Shown here: piece by piece, positions 29,163 through 38,481 of the stretch
How positions within the stretch are numbered: position 1 is the first letter of the stretch
Layout: every line of letters begins with the position of its first letter
DNA from: an uncultured Clostridia bacterium
Lineage (GTDB): Bacteria; Bacillota; Clostridia; TANB77; CAG-465
Reading direction: 5' to 3'
DNA length: 64,000 bases
Assembly (NCBI GenBank): GCA_949106495.1
Contig: CARYZD010000002.1
Span: 1 to 64,000 of the forward strand
Made by a program: the position numbers and the translations under genes
Notes under the pieces: generated by a model
Seen by the model: only the letters and a program-made list of their open reading frames with translations
The model's database searches: none
Told to the model about the DNA's origin: nothing

Positions 29163-29696
29163 ATGTATTTATATGTAATAAGACATGGTCAAACAGATTG
29201 GAATATTCAAAAGAAACTTTTATCTGTTACAGATATACCATTAAATGATACAGGAATAGAACAGTGCAATGAGGCAGAAAAATTAGTTAAAAACTTAAAC
29301 TATGATTTAGTAATTTGTTCACCAATGACAAGAACAAAACAAACAGCCGAAATTGTAAATAGTAAAAATATTGATATAATGTATGATGATAGATTAATCG
29401 AAAGAGATTCTAGAAGTTTAGAAGGAATAGATGTTGATACATTTGATTATCAAAAGTTTTGGACTTATGGAAAAGAACAAATTGAAGATGAAGAAACAAT
29501 TGAGGAATGTAAAGCAAGAGTATATGAGTTACTAGATGAAATAAAAGAAAAATATAAAGATAAAAATATCCTTATAGTAACACATAATGGGATATGCAGA
29601 TTAATATATACATATTTTAATGGCTTTCCTAAAAAAGGAAATATTTTTGATAAAGGACATTCTAATGCACAAATTAAAATGTATGAGTTAAAATAA
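29163..29696 (+). CDS. Histidine phosphatase family protein (phosphoglycerate-mutase-like)
   Basis: A 177-aa protein with the catalytic IRHGQTDWN at the N-terminus, the SPMTRTKQTAE motif, the acid-containing IERDSRSLEG and the second catalytic VTHNG. At this length it belongs to the small phosphatase branch (PhoE/CobC-like), whose substrates vary. AGGAGGAAGAAA precedes the ATG. Single gene. Confidence 0.88.
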   Translation: MYLYVIRHGQTDWNIQKKLLSVTDIPLNDTGIEQCNEAEKLVKNLNYDLVICSPMTRTKQTAEIVNSKNIDIMYDDRLIERDSRSLEGIDVDTFDYQKFWTYGKEQIEDEETIEECKARVYELLDEIKEKYKDKNILIVTHNGICRLIYTYFNGFPKKGNIFDKGHSNAQIKMYELK

Positions 29697-29722
29697 TAAA
29701 AGACGCCTTAAGCGTCTTTTTC
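29697..29722. terminator. Bidirectional terminator
   Basis: AAAGACGC/GCGTCTTT around TTAA, followed by T's. The stop of the minus-strand gene lies inside it. Confidence 0.88.
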
Positions 29723-30307
29723 TAAATATAAAGTGTAAATTTCATTAAGCCTATTTAAGTCGGTTGCTTTTTGTATTGCTGATACATTCATAGATAAACA
29801 AGTTTGTATTTTATGAGCTGAATCATCAAATTTTTCTAAGTAAAATTGATTTTTTAAATCATTGTACCTTACAACAATTTTTTCTTCATCAATTATAAAA
29901 TGTTCTATTATCCATTCGATAGGAAAATATCTAAGTAATAGTGTATTAGTAAATATATCAATTGGATAATCATTAGGCATTACGATATTATACTTTGAAG
30001 ATGAATTAGTTAAGAATTTGTTTGAAAAGTTTGCAGTTTCTCTTGGAAAGTCAATTACATTATAGCTATAATCTTCTTTACCAAATAGGACTTTAGCAGC
30101 ACTATATGTTGACTGAGAATAAATTAGAAACTCTTTTATACATGTTTTATTAAAAGGTTTTGTTTTATCTGGCATTGTATAAGAGTCGTCCTTTTCAATT
30201 AATTTTAATAATTCATGTATTTTTATTTTTTGTGACCTCATAGCTGAAGTTGAATTATTAATTCCAAATAGGGCTAGAAATTTTTCTACCTCTTCATCAT
30301 AGTTCAT
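29708..30307 (-). CDS. Conserved-looking protein of unknown function
   Basis: A 199-aa soluble protein. TAAGGAGG lies 8 nt before the ATG at 30307; an earlier in-frame start at 30352 would translate through it. The sequence is mixed alpha/beta with an acidic N-terminal helix (NYDEEVEKFLALFG) and no membrane segment. No catalytic motif stands out. It starts a run of three unknown minus-strand genes, each with its own terminator, so they are probably separate transcripts. Confidence 0.65.
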   Translation of the reverse strand: MNYDEEVEKFLALFGINNSTSAMRSQKIKIHELLKLIEKDDSYTMPDKTKPFNKTCIKEFLIYSQSTYSAAKVLFGKEDYSYNVIDFPRETANFSNKFLTNSSSKYNIVMPNDYPIDIFTNTLLLRYFPIEWIIEHFIIDEEKIVVRYNDLKNQFYLEKFDDSAHKIQTCLSMNVSAIQKATDLNRLNEIYTLYLEKDA

Positions 30308-30385
30308 ATTAATATCCTCCTTATATAAAAAATTACATAAAAAGTATAGCACGCACTTTAAATTATGTCAAGTTAAAAAGAAAAT

Positions 30386-30420
30386 ATAAAAGCTATTACT
30401 ATAGGTAACAGCTTTTATTT
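30386..30420 (-). terminator. Terminator of the putative metallopeptidase gene
   Basis: On the minus strand, AAAGCTGTTAC and GTAATAGCTTT pair around CTATA. Confidence 0.7.
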
Positions 30421-31119
30421 ATTATAATATTCTATCTGATTTATTATAAATTCTTTAAACTCTTTTTCTAATTTTGGTAAGTCTATAAATAATTTTTTAT
30501 TATCAATAATGTACTCAACAATTTTACCTTTATAATAGTTGTTTTTTAGATATTTCATAAAAAAGAAAGAATAGTAATATCCATTATTCTTTGCAAAACT
30601 CTCATTTTCATTGCTATTTAATAATGATTGTATTGTTTTTAAAGAATTGTTATTATAGTCTTCTATAATTTTACTAAATTTACCACTTGTCATCTGTGAA
30701 CATATATAAGTTGATAATGATTCTTCTAAAAGTAAATATCTCTCATTGTTACTTTCTATCTTTAATTGTTTGGAAAGAAAATGAATAATTTCGTGTAATG
30801 CTAATATTGCATTCTCTTTCATGTCAACATTAGAAGATAATACCATGTATACTCCTGTATCAGTGGTTATTCCTGTAATCCAAGTTGGTACTTCATTTTT
30901 AAAATCTAGGTCAATGGTTGAAAGATATATATCTAAATTTAGTTTTGACATTAAATGTAGGTTAAGCTTATTTTTAAAAACATAAGTGTAATCCTTAAAG
31001 TATTCATTTATGTTTTTTTCAATGAATAATTTATTTAATGTTTCAATAAATTTATTTAATATATTATCCGTAATATTTTCGCCAACTACATAATTTATAT
31101 TGTTTAAAAAAGTTTTCAT
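30415..31119 (-). CDS. Putative gluzincin-type metallopeptidase
   Basis: A 234-aa protein with a clear zinc-protease motif HEIIH (His 109, Glu 110, His 113) followed about 15-20 residues later by LLEESLSTYI, which can supply the third ligand glutamate. No signal peptide is visible, so it appears cytoplasmic. The start chosen (31119) lies 6 nt after GGTG; a TTG at 31131 is possible. The family was not recognised; peptidase function is inferred from the motif alone. Confidence 0.6.
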   Translation of the reverse strand: MKTFLNNINYVVGENITDNILNKFIETLNKLFIEKNINEYFKDYTYVFKNKLNLHLMSKLNLDIYLSTIDLDFKNEVPTWITGITTDTGVYMVLSSNVDMKENAILALHEIIHFLSKQLKIESNNERYLLLEESLSTYICSQMTSGKFSKIIEDYNNNSLKTIQSLLNSNENESFAKNNGYYYSFFFMKYLKNNYYKGKIVEYIIDNKKLFIDLPKLEKEFKEFIINQIEYYNK

Positions 31120-31160
31120 TTTATTCACCAATAGTATTTTAACATAATAAAGGGCTAAAT

Positions 31161-31190
31161 AAAAGAAAAACGATTTATAAGTCGTTTTCC
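31161..31190 (-). terminator. Terminator of the unknown gene at 31193
   Basis: On the minus strand AAAACGACTTATAAATCGTTTT is a near-perfect dyad followed by TCTTTTA. Confidence 0.75.
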
Positions 31191-31192
31191 TT

Positions 31193-31759
31193 CTATTTTA
31201 ATATATCTATTTTTTTATCGTAACCTTTACCAATTATACACAAAGAAAAGTTTTCTCCATTGTATGTATATCCTGAAAGAGAAGTTTTATTTTGAAGTTC
31301 TAAAGTCATTTCTTTAATTTCATCAAAATCATCATCCCATTTTAATTTACCAATTTTATCATTATAGTTTTGTATATTAAGAGATAGGTTAGCACCAATT
31401 TTATCTACATATTCTATAAGATAATCTGCTTTTTTTATTTTATTAACTTTATTAAAAGAGGCATTACGTTTTTCATAACTAAAAATATTTGTATGTATAA
31501 GTACATTTTTTTTAGCTATTAATTTAATTTTAGAATCAATACATAAAATAAACCATCTGTTTTTAGAATTATCTAATATAAGAGTAGAACTAGAGTTTTT
31601 AATTTTAATTGGGTTTGTTTTTATATTAGTAATATATAATTCATTATTTAATATAAAATCTTTAATTTTAGGATAAGTTTCAAAATCTATACTTTTATTT
31701 AAATCTTTTACGTATTTTTCTTTATCTATTTCCAACAGTTGCTCTAAAAATTTTGTCAT
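31193..31759 (-). CDS. Protein of unknown function
   Basis: A 188-aa basic, soluble protein with an excellent GGAGGTAAAAA ribosome site. An N-terminal helical region is followed by strands (STLILDNSKNRWFILCIDS) and a lysine-rich segment. No motif or membrane segment was recognised. Confidence 0.6.
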   Translation of the reverse strand: MTKFLEQLLEIDKEKYVKDLNKSIDFETYPKIKDFILNNELYITNIKTNPIKIKNSSSTLILDNSKNRWFILCIDSKIKLIAKKNVLIHTNIFSYEKRNASFNKVNKIKKADYLIEYVDKIGANLSLNIQNYNDKIGKLKWDDDFDEIKEMTLELQNKTSLSGYTYNGENFSLCIIGKGYDKKIDILK

Positions 31760-31896
31760 TTTTTACCTCCAGGGCAAGATTATATCAAAAGTAAATAAAA
31801 AAGTCAAACATAGTATACATAAACTAAATTTTACTATACTTGAATTTTTAAACACGTTATAATATAATAATCATATTTGAAAGGGCAGACTTAAAT

Positions 31897-34107
31897 ATGA
31901 AAATAGAAGGAAAAGTTGCAACAATTATTTTTAAAAATGATACGAATAATTGGACAGTATTACTAGTTAAACAACAAAAAGAATATATTACATGCGTTGG
32001 GGAAACAGAAGAAATAGAAGTAGATGATGAATTAGAGTTTGAAGGCGAAGTTGTGTCACATAAGGTGTATGGTGAACAATTTAAATTTACATCATATAAA
32101 AAAGTATTACCTAAGACTAAGTCTGCATTAATTACATATATTGCAGATAATATATCTGGAGTTGGAAAGAAGACAGCATCAAATATTGTTGATGCATTTG
32201 GAGATGAAACTGTAAATGTAATTAGATTTTCTATGGATAAATTATATGAAGTAAAAGGACTTAATACTGAAAAGATAGAAAGGCTTAATGAATTTTTCAA
32301 TACAGAATGGGAAAAATGGAATACAATTGAGTTTTTAAGTGAGTTTCAAATATCTACTGTAATGGCAAATAGGATATATCAAGCAGTAGGAAAAGATACT
32401 ATTAGTATAATCAAAGAAAACCCATATAGTTTACTGGGGTTTGTTAGGTCTTTAGATTTTAAAACTGTAGATAATATAGGAAGAAATATAGGTATATCTT
32501 TAATTAATGCTGATAGATTAGATAATGGTATAATATATGCAATAGATAAAATAACAGAATTTGGACATACTTGTGTTGAAAAAGAAAATTTACTAAAATA
32601 TTGTGTTGAACTGCTTGAAGTGGAAGAGACTGAAATTTCAGATAGTATTACAAGACTTGTTTTAAATAACAAATTATATATAGATAAGATAGATAGTATA
32701 GATTATGTATTTAGACAAAGTATGTATTTAGCAGAAGAAAACATAGCAAAGTGTGTAATCGAACATACTAGACAAAATGTAAAAACTAAAAATTTAAATA
32801 AATTAATTGAAAAGGTAAGTAGCAACAATAATATAGTTTTATCTAAAGAGCAAAGTGATGCTATATGTACATGTTTAAACAATATGATATCTATTGTAAC
32901 AGGTGGACCAGGAACCGGAAAAACAACTATAATAAAATGTATAATAGATATACTTGAAGAAGAAAAAAAGAATTATGTTTTATGTGCACCAACTGGCCGT
33001 GCAGCAAAAAGAATTACACAAACAACAGGTAAAGAGGCAAAAACACTACACAGACTACTTGAAATAACTAAAATAGATGATAAAGATATAGATATGTTTT
33101 ACGAATATCAAGTAAAACAAGTAGAAGATGAAGTTATAATTATAGATGAAGCCTCTATGATAGATTTAATGATGATGAATAACTTAGTAAAGGGAATAAA
33201 GCCTTCCACACAAGTAATAATAGTAGGAGATGTAAATCAATTGCCATCAGTGGGACCTGGAAGTGTATTAAAGGATATTATATCATCAGATATAGTTCCT
33301 ACAGTAGAATTAAAACAAATTTATAGACAGAGTGCTAAAAGTGATATTATTGTCAATGCACATAGAGTAAATGATGGTATGTATCCAGAATTTAAAAGTA
33401 AAGATACAGATTTATTTTTTATTGCTACTAAAACAATAGAGCAAACCGTAGCAGAAATTTCATCTCTTATCTCATATAGACTTGAAACATATGCGTCCCT
33501 TGATATATTAAAAGATTTACAAGTTTTAACGCCTGTAAAAAAGACAGAACTTGGTACAATACAATTAAATGAAAAAATGCAAGAGATTCTAAATCCTAAA
33601 TCTGAAAATAAAAAGCAAGTGGAATATCAATCAAAAATATTTAGAGAAAAAGATAAAGTAATGCAAATTGTAAATAATTATGATAAAAAGTATTCAATTG
33701 AAGGAAAGTTTTTTGAAGGAATATATAATGGAGATATTGGCTATATAGATATTATAGATAATGAAGAAGAAAAAGTATACGTTAAATTTGATGATGATAG
33801 ACTGGTAGAATATGATTTTGATGAATTGGATCAACTAGAGCACTCATATGCAATAACAATACATAAATCCCAAGGTTCTGAATTTGACTATGTAATACTT
33901 CCAATATTTACAGGATATAGAAAACTGTTAAGTAGAAATTTACTTTATACTGCTATGACAAGAGCAAAAAAAATGTTAATTATAATTGGAAATAGAAATG
34001 TTATAAATTATATGGTAGATAATTTAGAATCTAAAAATAGAAAAACAGGTTTAAAAGAGAAACTTGAAAATTTATTATATATAAATCAAAATAAAGATAA
34101 AAAATAG
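31897..34107 (+). CDS. recD2: RecD2-family ATP-dependent DNA helicase
   Basis: A 736-aa SF1B helicase with the long RecD2 N-terminal region (OB-like start, then helix-hairpin-helix ISGVGKKTASNIVDAFG), Walker A GGPGTGKTT (about residue 337), Walker B IIDEASMID, the QLPSVGPG motif and a C-terminal SH3-containing domain ending in AITIHKSQGSEFDYV. No recB/recC is nearby, as expected for RecD2. Function: 5'-3' DNA unwinding in repair. Confidence 0.94.
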   Translation: MKIEGKVATIIFKNDTNNWTVLLVKQQKEYITCVGETEEIEVDDELEFEGEVVSHKVYGEQFKFTSYKKVLPKTKSALITYIADNISGVGKKTASNIVDAFGDETVNVIRFSMDKLYEVKGLNTEKIERLNEFFNTEWEKWNTIEFLSEFQISTVMANRIYQAVGKDTISIIKENPYSLLGFVRSLDFKTVDNIGRNIGISLINADRLDNGIIYAIDKITEFGHTCVEKENLLKYCVELLEVEETEISDSITRLVLNNKLYIDKIDSIDYVFRQSMYLAEENIAKCVIEHTRQNVKTKNLNKLIEKVSSNNNIVLSKEQSDAICTCLNNMISIVTGGPGTGKTTIIKCIIDILEEEKKNYVLCAPTGRAAKRITQTTGKEAKTLHRLLEITKIDDKDIDMFYEYQVKQVEDEVIIIDEASMIDLMMMNNLVKGIKPSTQVIIVGDVNQLPSVGPGSVLKDIISSDIVPTVELKQIYRQSAKSDIIVNAHRVNDGMYPEFKSKDTDLFFIATKTIEQTVAEISSLISYRLETYASLDILKDLQVLTPVKKTELGTIQLNEKMQEILNPKSENKKQVEYQSKIFREKDKVMQIVNNYDKKYSIEGKFFEGIYNGDIGYIDIIDNEEEKVYVKFDDDRLVEYDFDELDQLEHSYAITIHKSQGSEFDYVILPIFTGYRKLLSRNLLYTAMTRAKKMLIIIGNRNVINYMVDNLESKNRKTGLKEKLENLLYINQNKDKK

Positions 34108-34125
34108 GTATAAAATATATTTTTT

Positions 34126-34156
34126 CCTCAAACAATAAAAGTAGTTATTTGAGGTG
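34126..34156 (+). promoter_or_regulatory. Hairpin sequestering the spoVT ribosome site
   Basis: CCTCAAA (34126-34132) pairs with TTTGAGG (34148-34154), which contains the GAGGTG ribosome site of spoVT. No T-run follows, so this is not an ordinary terminator. Confidence 0.45.
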
Positions 34157-34161
34157 ATTAA

Positions 34162-34698
34162 ATGAAGTTTACCAGTATAATAAAAAGAATAGATAATCTT
34201 GGTAGAATAGTACTACCAAAAGATGTAAGACGAAAATTAAAATTGAAAGAAAATGATGAAGTAGAAATAGTGGTTGGTGAAGATGGATTTATTGAGTTAA
34301 AAAAATATTCAGCAATTGATGAATATAAAGACGAATGTATAACCTTAGTAAATTTATTAGAAGAATTAATAGATAAGGAAGTTATAGTTACAGACAATTC
34401 TTCTATATATGTATGTGGTAAAAAGGATGATTCATATATAAATATGCCTTTATCTAAAAAATATATAGAAATACTTGAAAATAGAAAAGTATTTAATGAA
34501 AAAACTATGCCAACATTTAACATATTAGAAGGGGATGGTGAAATTTACGCAAAGTCAATTGTACCAATAATTGTAGAATCATCTATTGTTGGCTCTGTAG
34601 CAATTGTTTCTAAAAATAAGCAATTAAATATTAAAGATAAAGACATAGAGTTACTAAAATTTGCTGCATTAATTCTTTCAAATAAAATACAAAATTAA
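34162..34698 (+). CDS. spoVT: Stage V sporulation protein T (AbrB-GAF regulator)
   Basis: A 178-aa regulator: residues 1-50 are the AbrB swapped-hairpin DNA-binding domain (IIKRIDNLGRIVLPKDVRRKL), and residues 60-178 a GAF-like domain, the SpoVT architecture. It regulates forespore genes during late sporulation. The ribosome site is GAGGTG, 5 nt before the ATG. Confidence 0.92.
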   Translation: MKFTSIIKRIDNLGRIVLPKDVRRKLKLKENDEVEIVVGEDGFIELKKYSAIDEYKDECITLVNLLEELIDKEVIVTDNSSIYVCGKKDDSYINMPLSKKYIEILENRKVFNEKTMPTFNILEGDGEIYAKSIVPIIVESSIVGSVAIVSKNKQLNIKDKDIELLKFAALILSNKIQN

Positions 34699-34815
34699 AA
34701 TTTTACATCAATGTTACAAAAAAGAGATATTTGTTATAAAATATTTCTTTTTTTTATTCTATATGCTAATATCTATATATAAGATATATATTGTGAAAGA
34801 GTGTTGATAAAAATT

Positions 34816-35937
34816 ATGGAAGAAAAAGTAAATTTAATTAAAGGAAAACTAACAGGAAACTATAGTGAAGATATTGAGTATTTAAATGTATTATATAATG
34901 CTCAAAATAAAATAGTAGAAGATGCTCTAGCAACAATTGAAGCGATTAATGTAATATTAGAAGAAATAAATAAGGAACAAACAAATGATGAAAATATAGA
35001 AGATAATACACAAGAAAATGTTAATAATAATGAAGAAAGAACACAAGAACAAACAGAAATAGATAATTTAATAGTAGAACTTACTAATAATATGAATGAT
35101 GGAAATTTTGAAGAAGCATTAAAGAGTGTTGAAGAAGTTATTCCAAAAATCGAGTCTATATCTAAAACAGAAGACGAGAATGTACTATATTGTAGTTTCT
35201 CATCAGACTTTGAAAAAATGATATTTCAAAATATATTTGCAGGAGAAAAAGAAGTAAAAGATACACCTTATGCAAATGACGAAGTATATATAGTATATTC
35301 AGATATTCTTTTAAATAAAAAAAGACGTAAAGCTGCATTAGATGCATTGGATAGAGCTATTTATTGGAATTTTTTAAGTAGAGAAGCAAGAGAAAAGAAA
35401 ATAGATTTATATTTTGCAAGAAAAGAAATTGTTAAATGTTTAGAGGCAATAAAAAAATTACAAATGATTTCTTATACAGCACAAGATATTGCAATTTGTT
35501 ATAATAAATATGCTTATGTATTTGATAGTTTAAAAGATACAAAGTCTGCATATGCACTATATAGATTAAGTTATAGTTATTATAATAATGATAGTGTTCA
35601 GGAAATTATAAATAAATATGAAGAGCAAGAACCTTCATATAAAGATATTACTCTAGAAGAGATAATTAAAATTGCTCAAGATAATGAAGTAGAAATAGGG
35701 CCAAATAATAAAATAATTAAAGCACATAGAGATATTACAACAAAACTTATAGAAAATGGAGCAATAGAAGAAGCAAAAGTAATGATTCAGAATGATTATG
35801 CAATGACAAGAGAGGAAGCAATAGCAAATATATATGACCAATTGGTTGCATTAGAAAATTCAGTAGAAGAAGTTGAAGAAAATCAAACTAAAAAAACTTC
35901 TTCAAAAAGAAAGAAGAAAGCAACAGTATCAGAATAA
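34816..35937 (+). CDS. TPR-like helical protein, unknown function
   Basis: About 373 aa, cytoplasmic. An N-terminal coiled-coil/acidic region (rich in E, N, Q) is followed by helical repeats resembling TPRs (YIVYSDILLNKKRRKAALDALDRAIYW cited by its parts DILLNKKRRKAALDAL and AYALYRLSYSYYNN), and a lysine-rich tail TKKTSSKRKKKATVSE. The start is ambiguous: GAAAGAG lies 14 nt before the ATG chosen, while TTG 34804 and GTG 34801 are in frame and closer. A scaffolding role is inferred only from the repeats. Confidence 0.7.
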   Translation: MEEKVNLIKGKLTGNYSEDIEYLNVLYNAQNKIVEDALATIEAINVILEEINKEQTNDENIEDNTQENVNNNEERTQEQTEIDNLIVELTNNMNDGNFEEALKSVEEVIPKIESISKTEDENVLYCSFSSDFEKMIFQNIFAGEKEVKDTPYANDEVYIVYSDILLNKKRRKAALDALDRAIYWNFLSREAREKKIDLYFARKEIVKCLEAIKKLQMISYTAQDIAICYNKYAYVFDSLKDTKSAYALYRLSYSYYNNDSVQEIINKYEEQEPSYKDITLEEIIKIAQDNEVEIGPNNKIIKAHRDITTKLIENGAIEEAKVMIQNDYAMTREEAIANIYDQLVALENSVEEVEENQTKKTSSKRKKKATVSE

Positions 35938-35950
35938 AAATATAAAGCAG

Positions 35951-35982
35951 AGCATTTAGCCATTAAGGTTGAATGCTTTTTT
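35951..35982 (+). terminator. Terminator of the TPR-like gene
   Basis: AGCATTtAgCC pairs with GGtTgAATGCT, then T6. Confidence 0.75.
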
Positions 35983-36221
35983 CTACATATTAAAAAATAA
36001 GGTTTTATCTAACTTAAACTAGTTTTGTAATGTGATATTAAATTTATTTACATATAAAATTTTAGATAATATAATTTAGTAATTCATGAATATTAAATCT
36101 AAAAATTTAAATCAAATTAATTTTATTCAATAAATTTTTAAATCAAAAAAATAAATTTAATCTAAAAAGTAAAAAAGAATAATTCAATATTAAAATGTAC
36201 ACAAATGTGTGACATTCTTAA
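35983..36221. other. AT-rich gap
   Basis: No ORF or strong signal; a short palindromic ACACAAATGTGT occurs at about 36199. Confidence 0.4.
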
Positions 36222-36434
36222 TTAAATATAGAGATAAAAGAAATAGAGATAATGCATGATATACATTTAGAAAAGGATGTAGAGGAAGATAAATTAGGTA
36301 TAATAGATGTAAGAGCTATAATAAATGATAGAAGTATAGTAAATATAGATATACAACTAGAAAATGAAAATAATATAATACCAAGGTCAACATTTTATGG
36401 AGCAAAGTTATTTTCAAATGAAAAGCTAAAATAG
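36222..36434 (+). pseudogene. Internal fragment of an Rpn-family (PD-(D/E)XK) gene
   Basis: An open stretch without a start reads LNIEIKEIEIMHDIHLEKD, then GIIDVRAIINDRSIVNIDIQLE and RSTFYGAKLFSNEKLK before a stop. It aligns in order with the first Rpn remnant (GILDIKATLNNNTYIDIEMQM, RSTYYAAK). N-terminus and most of the C-terminus are missing. Confidence 0.75.
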
Positions 36435-36455
36435 TATAGTAAGAATTTACATTTA

Positions 36456-36487
36456 AAAATAGAATGGAAAAAAATCCATTCTATTTT
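36456..36487 (+). terminator. Terminator after the Rpn fragment
   Basis: AAAATAGAATGGA pairs with TCCATTCTATTTT. Confidence 0.85.
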
Positions 36488-36560
36488 AATTTATACTAAC
36501 TCTTTATATTTAAATATAAGTATGATATATTATTATAAGTAATAAATAGGGAGAAATATA

Positions 36561-38264
36561 ATGATAAGTTTAATAGATGTAAAATATGACCATGGATATA
36601 AAGAAAAACTACTTGATGGTGTATCATTTGAAATAAAAAAAGAAGAGATTGTTGCAATAGTTGGAGCAAATGGGTGTGGCAAATCTACTATACTTAAATT
36701 AATAAATGGAGAAGACACAGTAGATGAAGGAAGTATTGCAATTAGTCAAGATATGAAATTGATGGCAAAACTTGAACAAATACCTGAGTTACTTGAAGAC
36801 TCTGTAACAGTTCAAGATGTTTTAATGCCAGAAATATATAATGCACAAAGAGAACTTGAACTAGCTTCAATTGAATTTTCAAATCCAGATGCAGATTTAA
36901 ATAAAGTTGAAAAGAGATATCAAAAAGCATTAGAAATTTTAGAAAAAGTTACAAATGAAGGAACACAAAAGATTTCTACAGCAAGGCAAAAGCTTGGCAT
37001 TACAGAGGATATGTTATCTAAAAAATATAATGTATTAAGTGGAGGAGAAAAAACTAGAGTAAATCTTTGTAATATAATGGCAAAGGAACCAGATGTACTT
37101 CTTTTAGATGAACCAACAAATCATCTAGATTTTGAAGCATTAGCAGAACTTGAAAAGTTTGTTAAAAATTGCAAAAAGACGATTATTGTTGTATCTCATG
37201 ATAGATACTTTATGGACAAAGTTGCAGATAAAACAATACTTATAGAAAATGGTAAAGCGTATGTAACTATTGGTGGATATACTAAATTTTTAGAGGAAAA
37301 TAAAATAAGAAAGCAAAAAGAAGAACAAGATTATATTAATCAGCAAAATGAGATAAATAGATTAGAAGAAGCAGCTAAAAAATTAAGAAGTTTTGGTAGA
37401 ATCGGTGATAATGAGGGCTTTTTCAAACGAGCAAAAGCAATTGAAGGCAGAATAGATAAAATAGATACACTTGAAAAGCCAAAAGAGAATAACAAAATTT
37501 CTTTAGGTTTTGAAGTTAAAGGAAAGGCAGGAAATGATATAATAAAATTTAAAGGCTTATCTATAGGATATGAAGATAAAAGTATTTTAGATAATTTAGA
37601 TTTAAATTTATATCATTCAGAAAGAATTTGTATTATTGGTAAAAATGGAGCTGGAAAGTCTACTCTAATTAAAGCAATAATTAATGCTTGTAATGAAAAA
37701 GAGATAGATGGTTTCATTTCAGGAGAGATAAAGATAGGTGGAAATATTAGTATAGGATATATACCTCAAGAGATACATTTTGAAGATGAAAATCAGTCAC
37801 TTATAGATAACTTTAGAGAATACTTTAATGGAGAAGAAACTAGACTTAGAGCAACACTTGTTCATTTTGGATTTTTTGGAGAAACAATATATAAGCCAGT
37901 TGGAAAATTATCTGGTGGAGAGAAGGTAAGATTACTTTTAAGCGAACTTATTCAAACAAAAGCAAATATTTTAATATTTGATGAACCAACTAACCATATT
38001 GATGCAGATACAAGAAATGTACTTGAAACTGCATTACAAGAGTATAAGGGTACAATCATTTTTGTATCACATGATAGATACTTTATAAATAAAATTGCAA
38101 CATCAGTAGCAGAATTAGAAAATGGAAAAATAACTAAATATGTAGGCAATTTTGATGAGTATAGAGAGACAAAAGAACGTATAAGATTAGAAAAAATAAG
38201 ACAAGAGGAAGAAAAAAATAAACCTAAAATCAATAGGCCAAAAACAAGAGGAAATTGGATATAA
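36561..38264 (+). CDS. ABC-F family ATPase
   Basis: A 567-aa soluble protein with two ABC cassettes and no membrane domain: Walker A GANGCGKST and GKNGAGKST, signatures LSGGEKTRV and LSGGEKVRL, and two LDEPTNHLD/FDEPTNHID Walker B motifs. The linker with charged helices (RLEEAAKKLRSFG) matches the ribosome-binding ABC-F linker. ABC-F proteins act at the ribosomal E site, in housekeeping translation or antibiotic protection; the subfamily cannot be assigned by eye. Confidence 0.92.
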   Translation: MISLIDVKYDHGYKEKLLDGVSFEIKKEEIVAIVGANGCGKSTILKLINGEDTVDEGSIAISQDMKLMAKLEQIPELLEDSVTVQDVLMPEIYNAQRELELASIEFSNPDADLNKVEKRYQKALEILEKVTNEGTQKISTARQKLGITEDMLSKKYNVLSGGEKTRVNLCNIMAKEPDVLLLDEPTNHLDFEALAELEKFVKNCKKTIIVVSHDRYFMDKVADKTILIENGKAYVTIGGYTKFLEENKIRKQKEEQDYINQQNEINRLEEAAKKLRSFGRIGDNEGFFKRAKAIEGRIDKIDTLEKPKENNKISLGFEVKGKAGNDIIKFKGLSIGYEDKSILDNLDLNLYHSERICIIGKNGAGKSTLIKAIINACNEKEIDGFISGEIKIGGNISIGYIPQEIHFEDENQSLIDNFREYFNGEETRLRATLVHFGFFGETIYKPVGKLSGGEKVRLLLSELIQTKANILIFDEPTNHIDADTRNVLETALQEYKGTIIFVSHDRYFINKIATSVAELENGKITKYVGNFDEYRETKERIRLEKIRQEEEKNKPKINRPKTRGNWI

Positions 38265-38268
38265 AGAG

Positions 38269-38307
38269 GCAAGAAGTAAAGCAAAAAGTTTTACTTCTTT
38301 ATTTATT
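38269..38307 (+). terminator. Terminator of the ABC-F gene
   Basis: AAGAAGTAAA pairs with TTTTACTTCTT. Confidence 0.75.
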
Positions 38308-38409
38308 AATTTAACTTGTATGTTATATTATATGTGAACTACAATTAAAACATAAAATATTAAAACCTTCGGTATATATAAATAAGAGGATATTATTGGA
38401 AAAAAAGGG

Positions 38410-38437
38410 TTGAAAAATATATATTTTATGATATAAT
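38410..38437 (+). promoter_or_regulatory. SigA-type promoter for tig-clpP-clpX
   Basis: TTGAAA, 16-nt spacer, TATAAT; tig starts 45 bp further on. Confidence 0.65.
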
Positions 38438-38481
38438 GTAATAGTTAAAATTAACGAAAATTATGTAATGGAGGAATTAAA

